A stretch of 33,146 nucleotides of DNA from JBOGTC01 sp050692055 (lineage in GTDB: Bacteria; Chloroflexota; Limnocylindria; QHBO01): contig JBOGTC010000141.1 in the NCBI GenBank assembly GCA_050692055.1, positions 1-33,146 of the forward strand, in the 5' to 3' direction. The notes beneath the pieces are model-generated. The model had not been told where the DNA came from and did no database searches. It saw only the letters and a list, made by a program, of their open reading frames with translations. Positions 30,950 through 33,146 of the stretch are shown piece after piece. Positions within the stretch are counted from its first letter, which is position 1. Each line of letters opens with the position of its first letter. A program made the position numbers and the translations under genes.

Positions 30950-32176
30950 TCAGTCGGGGAAGGCTTCCGGCCCGCGTTCGGAGAGCTCACGTGCATGCTC
31001 CGCGCCATCCTCGGGCGGGATCCAGGAGTACGGGTAGCGGTCGTCCTCCAGCTCGCTCGCCTGCTTCGTCAGGTGCAGCGCATGGAAGGTGTCGATCATG
31101 ACCGCCAGCTCCTCCGTCGCCTCCTTGCCGATGCTGGCCTCGACCGATCCCGGGTGCGGCCCGTGCGGGATGCCGGCGGGGTGCACGGTGAAGCTGCTGA
31201 TGTCCACGCCGCGGCGGCTCATGAAGTTGCCGGCGACGTAGTAGATGACCTCGTCGGAGTTGATGTTCGAGTGGTTGTACGGCGCCGGAATGGCGAGCGG
31301 GTGGTAGTCGAACTTGCGCGGCACGAAGGAGCAGATGACGTAGTTGCGCGGCTGGAAGGTGAGGTGCACCGGCGGCGGCTGGTGGACGCGCCCGGTGATG
31401 GGCTCGAAGTCGCCGATGTTGAAGGCGAACGGCCACAGGTGCCCGTCCCAGCCGACGAGGTCGAACGGGTGATGCCTGTAGTGGTAGGCGGTGATCCGGC
31501 CGCGGGTCTTCACCTCGATGACGTGGTCGCCGTCGTCGAGCATGGGCGCCATCTCGGCCGGCGGGCGGATGTCGCGCTCGCAGTACGGGGAGTGCTCGAG
31601 GAGCTGGCCGTACTCGTTGCGGTAGCGCTTGGGCGGCACGATGGCGGACGGCGACTCGACCCACAGCATGCGCTGGCCGGCCGCATCGCTCGGTCGCAGG
31701 CGGTACGTGGTCCCGATGGGGATGACGAGGTAGTCGCCGGGGCCGTAGTCGATCGGCCCGAAGTTCGTCTCGAGGGTGCCGGAGCCCTCGTGGACGAAGT
31801 ACATCTCATCGGCTTCGCCGTTCCGGTAGTACCGCTCCATCGGCTCCGAAGGCAGCACCACGCCGAAGGTCACGTCCGAGTTGTAGAAGAGCGGCACGCG
31901 GCCGGTGATGGTGTCGCCGGAGGCCTCGAGCTGCTTCGTGTTGACCAGCCGATGCCGGTGCGGGCCCGATGCCTCGTCCGCCGAACGCTCGATCGCGACG
32001 TCGCGAACCTTCTCGACCTGGTGGGTCTGCGTGGGGGGAGTGTGGTGGTAGAGGAGACTGGCGCGGCCGCTGAATCCCTCGACGCCGAAGAGCTCCTCGG
32101 CGTAGAGGCTGCCGTCCTCCTTGCGGAACTGGGTGTGGCGCTTGTGCGGCACCTCGCCGCGGCGGACGTAGAACAT
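30950..32176 (-). CDS. hmgA: Homogentisate 1,2-dioxygenase
   Basis: A 408-residue iron enzyme that opens the ring of homogentisate in tyrosine and phenylalanine breakdown. Family signatures: EVPHKRHTQFRKEDGSLYAE near the start, NSDVTFGVVLP, DEMYFVHEGSGTLETNFG, the PPPVHLTFQPRNYVICSFVP stretch, and the iron ligands His/Glu/His within NHSNINSDEVIYYVAGNF and AGIPHGPHPG. Length fits the shorter bacterial form. ATG 32176 opens MFYVRRGEVPHKRH; a longer frame upstream is not protein-like. No other tyrosine-degradation gene (maiA, fahA, hpd) is in the window. Confidence 0.92.
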   Translation of the reverse strand: MFYVRRGEVPHKRHTQFRKEDGSLYAEELFGVEGFSGRASLLYHHTPPTQTHQVEKVRDVAIERSADEASGPHRHRLVNTKQLEASGDTITGRVPLFYNSDVTFGVVLPSEPMERYYRNGEADEMYFVHEGSGTLETNFGPIDYGPGDYLVIPIGTTYRLRPSDAAGQRMLWVESPSAIVPPKRYRNEYGQLLEHSPYCERDIRPPAEMAPMLDDGDHVIEVKTRGRITAYHYRHHPFDLVGWDGHLWPFAFNIGDFEPITGRVHQPPPVHLTFQPRNYVICSFVPRKFDYHPLAIPAPYNHSNINSDEVIYYVAGNFMSRRGVDISSFTVHPAGIPHGPHPGSVEASIGKEATEELAVMIDTFHALHLTKQASELEDDRYPYSWIPPEDGAEHARELSERGPEAFPD

Positions 32177-32251
32177 GGAGGCTGCATTATCGCGCCAAGC
32201 GCCGCCGGCCGGGCAACCCACCGAGATGGAATGCCCGGCTGCATGGGTTCG

Positions 32252-32752
32252 TCAGCCCTCGGCCAGCAGGGCCTCGAGGCGGTCCCAGGTCTCGATCGCG
32301 CCACCGGCCATGCCGGTCGCCAGGGCGCCTTCGATGATCTCGGGCGACCCCATGTGCCCGATGGACGTGACCTTCGTCTTCCCGCCGACATCTTGGAGGG
32401 TGAAGGTCTCAGGGCCGCCCTGCGGGCCGACGCCCTCCACGTCGAACATGAAGGTCCATTTGAAGCCCTCGGGCGGCGTCACCTCGAGGTACTCGCCGTA
32501 GAAGACGACGTCGTCGCGGTCGGGTGCGCTGCTCACGTAGCGCCATCGGCCGCCCGGCCGAACGTCCATCTCGGCTACGGTGGTCGTGGAGCCCTTGGGG
32601 CCCCACCAGCGCGGGATGAGCTCCGGGTCGGTGAAGGCTTTCCAGACCTGCTCGCGCGGCGCGTCGAAGGTGCGCTCGAACACGAGATCGCCGCCCACCG
32701 AGTAGATGGTGGTCGTCGCGGTGCTACCTCGGTCGATTCGGGTCGCGGTCAT
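32252..32752 (-). CDS. SRPBCC/AHSA1 domain protein
   Basis: A 166-residue START-like fold protein. LVFERTFDAPREQVWKAFTD, PELIPRWWGPKGSTTTVAEM and DVRPGGRWRYV are the classic Activator-of-Hsp90-homology type 1 pattern, with a hydrophobic ligand cavity. The C-terminal GGAIETWDRLEALL helix is also typical. It overlaps the ArsR gene by 29 bp and is co-translated. ArsR-SRPBCC pairs are common; their ligand is generally unknown. Confidence 0.88.
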   Translation of the reverse strand: MTATRIDRGSTATTTIYSVGGDLVFERTFDAPREQVWKAFTDPELIPRWWGPKGSTTTVAEMDVRPGGRWRYVSSAPDRDDVVFYGEYLEVTPPEGFKWTFMFDVEGVGPQGGPETFTLQDVGGKTKVTSIGHMGSPEIIEGALATGMAGGAIETWDRLEALLAEG

Positions 32753-33113
32753 CGTCCCTTCCTTTCTCTTGCGCCTGGCTGTCCTGTAGATCGCGGAGGT
32801 AGGCGTCCAACCGTTCGAAGCTCTCCTCCCAGTGCCGGCGGTACTGGCCGACCCAGTCGGCGATGTCCCGCAGCGGCCCGGCCCGCAGCCGGCGCGGCCG
32901 CCACTGCGCCTGCCGACCCCGCTCGATGAGCCCGGCCCGTTCCAGCACCCGGAGATGCTTGGAGATGGCGGGTTGACTCATGTCGAAGGGTGCGGACAGG
33001 TCCTTGACCGATGCCTCGCCTTCGGCGAGACGGGCCAGGATCGCCCGCCGGGTCGGGTCGGCAAGGGCGGCGAACGTCGTGCTGAGGGCGTCGGGCTGCT
33101 GCGTTTCCATCAC
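32724..33113 (-). CDS. ArsR-family winged-helix repressor
   Basis: A 129-residue DNA-binding regulator. DPTRRAILARLAEGEASVKD then LSAPFDMSQPAISKHLRVLE and RAGLIERGRQ is the canonical ArsR HTH (recognition helix SQPAISKHLRVL). No metal-binding Cys motif is present, as in other regulators paired with SRPBCC proteins. ATG 33110 (or GTG 33113) has no ribosome-binding site, and an A/T-rich palindrome lies directly upstream, suggesting a leaderless autoregulated transcript. Its last 29 bp overlap the SRPBCC gene. Confidence 0.9.
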   Translation of the reverse strand: MMETQQPDALSTTFAALADPTRRAILARLAEGEASVKDLSAPFDMSQPAISKHLRVLERAGLIERGRQAQWRPRRLRAGPLRDIADWVGQYRRHWEESFERLDAYLRDLQDSQAQEKGRDDDRDPNRPR

Positions 33114-33118
33114 CGTGG

Positions 33119-33130
33119 GGTTATATAACC
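33119..33130. promoter_or_regulatory. Palindrome over the ArsR promoter
   Basis: GGTTATATAACC is a perfect 12-bp palindrome, 5 nt before the GTG of the arsR-like gene. It contains TATA on the minus strand and so overlaps the probable -10. It is a good candidate for the operator. Confidence 0.5.
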
Positions 33131-33133
33131 TAG

Positions 33134-33146
33134 CGGTACTGTACCG
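33134..33146. promoter_or_regulatory. Second palindrome at the window edge
   Basis: CGGTAC-T-GTACCG is a perfect 13-bp inverted repeat centred 15-16 nt from the first palindrome, about 1.5 helical turns. It may be a second operator half. Confidence 0.4.

Noticed and set aside
30554..32929. Open frame of about 790 codons on the plus strand
   Set aside because: It is antisense to hmgA, the SRPBCC gene and hsp20, whose products are clearly recognised, and has no protein-like motifs.

Overview
The window is GC-rich bacterial chromosome with dense genes, frequent GTG/TTG starts, and a mix of families that fits Chloroflexota (Limnocylindria-like) best: a DUF5317 membrane protein, an InhA-type FabI, an RNHCP protein, an Rpf-like and a DPBB cell-wall protein, a DUF6941 protein and class II FBPase. 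A deep actinobacterial origin cannot be excluded. I see no rRNA, tRNA or CRISPR array.

Layout. 1-135 is the start of an IS630-type transposase running off the left edge. 750-7205 is core sequence: a GT4 glycosyltransferase, an RNHCP zinc protein, an 18-codon ORF with a strong ribosome site and a terminator, a small membrane protein, purH-glpX and folK. 7206 to about 14240 is an accessory island with more A/T-ending codons. It holds tiny ORFs, MT-A70 methyltransferase and hypothetical gene fragments, an OLD-family ATPase/TOPRIM nuclease broken by one frameshift at a homopolymer, an IS110/IS1111-type element with 12-bp inverted repeats, a hypothetical gene, and a promoter with a long structured leader before a 32-residue hydrophobic peptide. 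The right edge of the island seems to lie inside the HD-GYP gene: its membrane sensor half has island-like codon use and its catalytic half has core-like codon use.

13554-17456 is a run of HD-GYP, a DUF5317-MFS fusion and two single-span membrane proteins. 17798-21593 holds a sigma-54-type response regulator, a LOG-family protein, and two adjacent exported cell-wall proteins (RlpA-like DPBB and Rpf-like) whose N-terminal halves are paralogous while their catalytic domains differ. 22056-28959 holds a VOC protein, membrane and hypothetical proteins, an alpha/beta hydrolase, fabI plus a methyltransferase, an Ada-zinc/Ogt fusion without the AraC part, and a DUF6941 protein. 29212-32176 is a tight minus-strand operon read hmgA, hsp20, sixA, cupin, nudix. 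32252-33113 is an ArsR-SRPBCC pair with palindromic candidate operators.

The most unusual feature is the noncoding DNA. Nearly every intergenic gap above 200 bp carries structured repeats: a 128/129-bp repeat with terminal inverted repeats (two copies), hairpins with a conserved GCACCAGCGGCAA-like loop (four copies), hairpin arrays sharing GCGCTATC and CGTAAC motifs, and a 142-bp nested cruciform. Several genes also have a TANNNT -10 element exactly 6 nt before the start codon, which suggests leaderless transcription. All family calls come from reading the translations; no database search was run.
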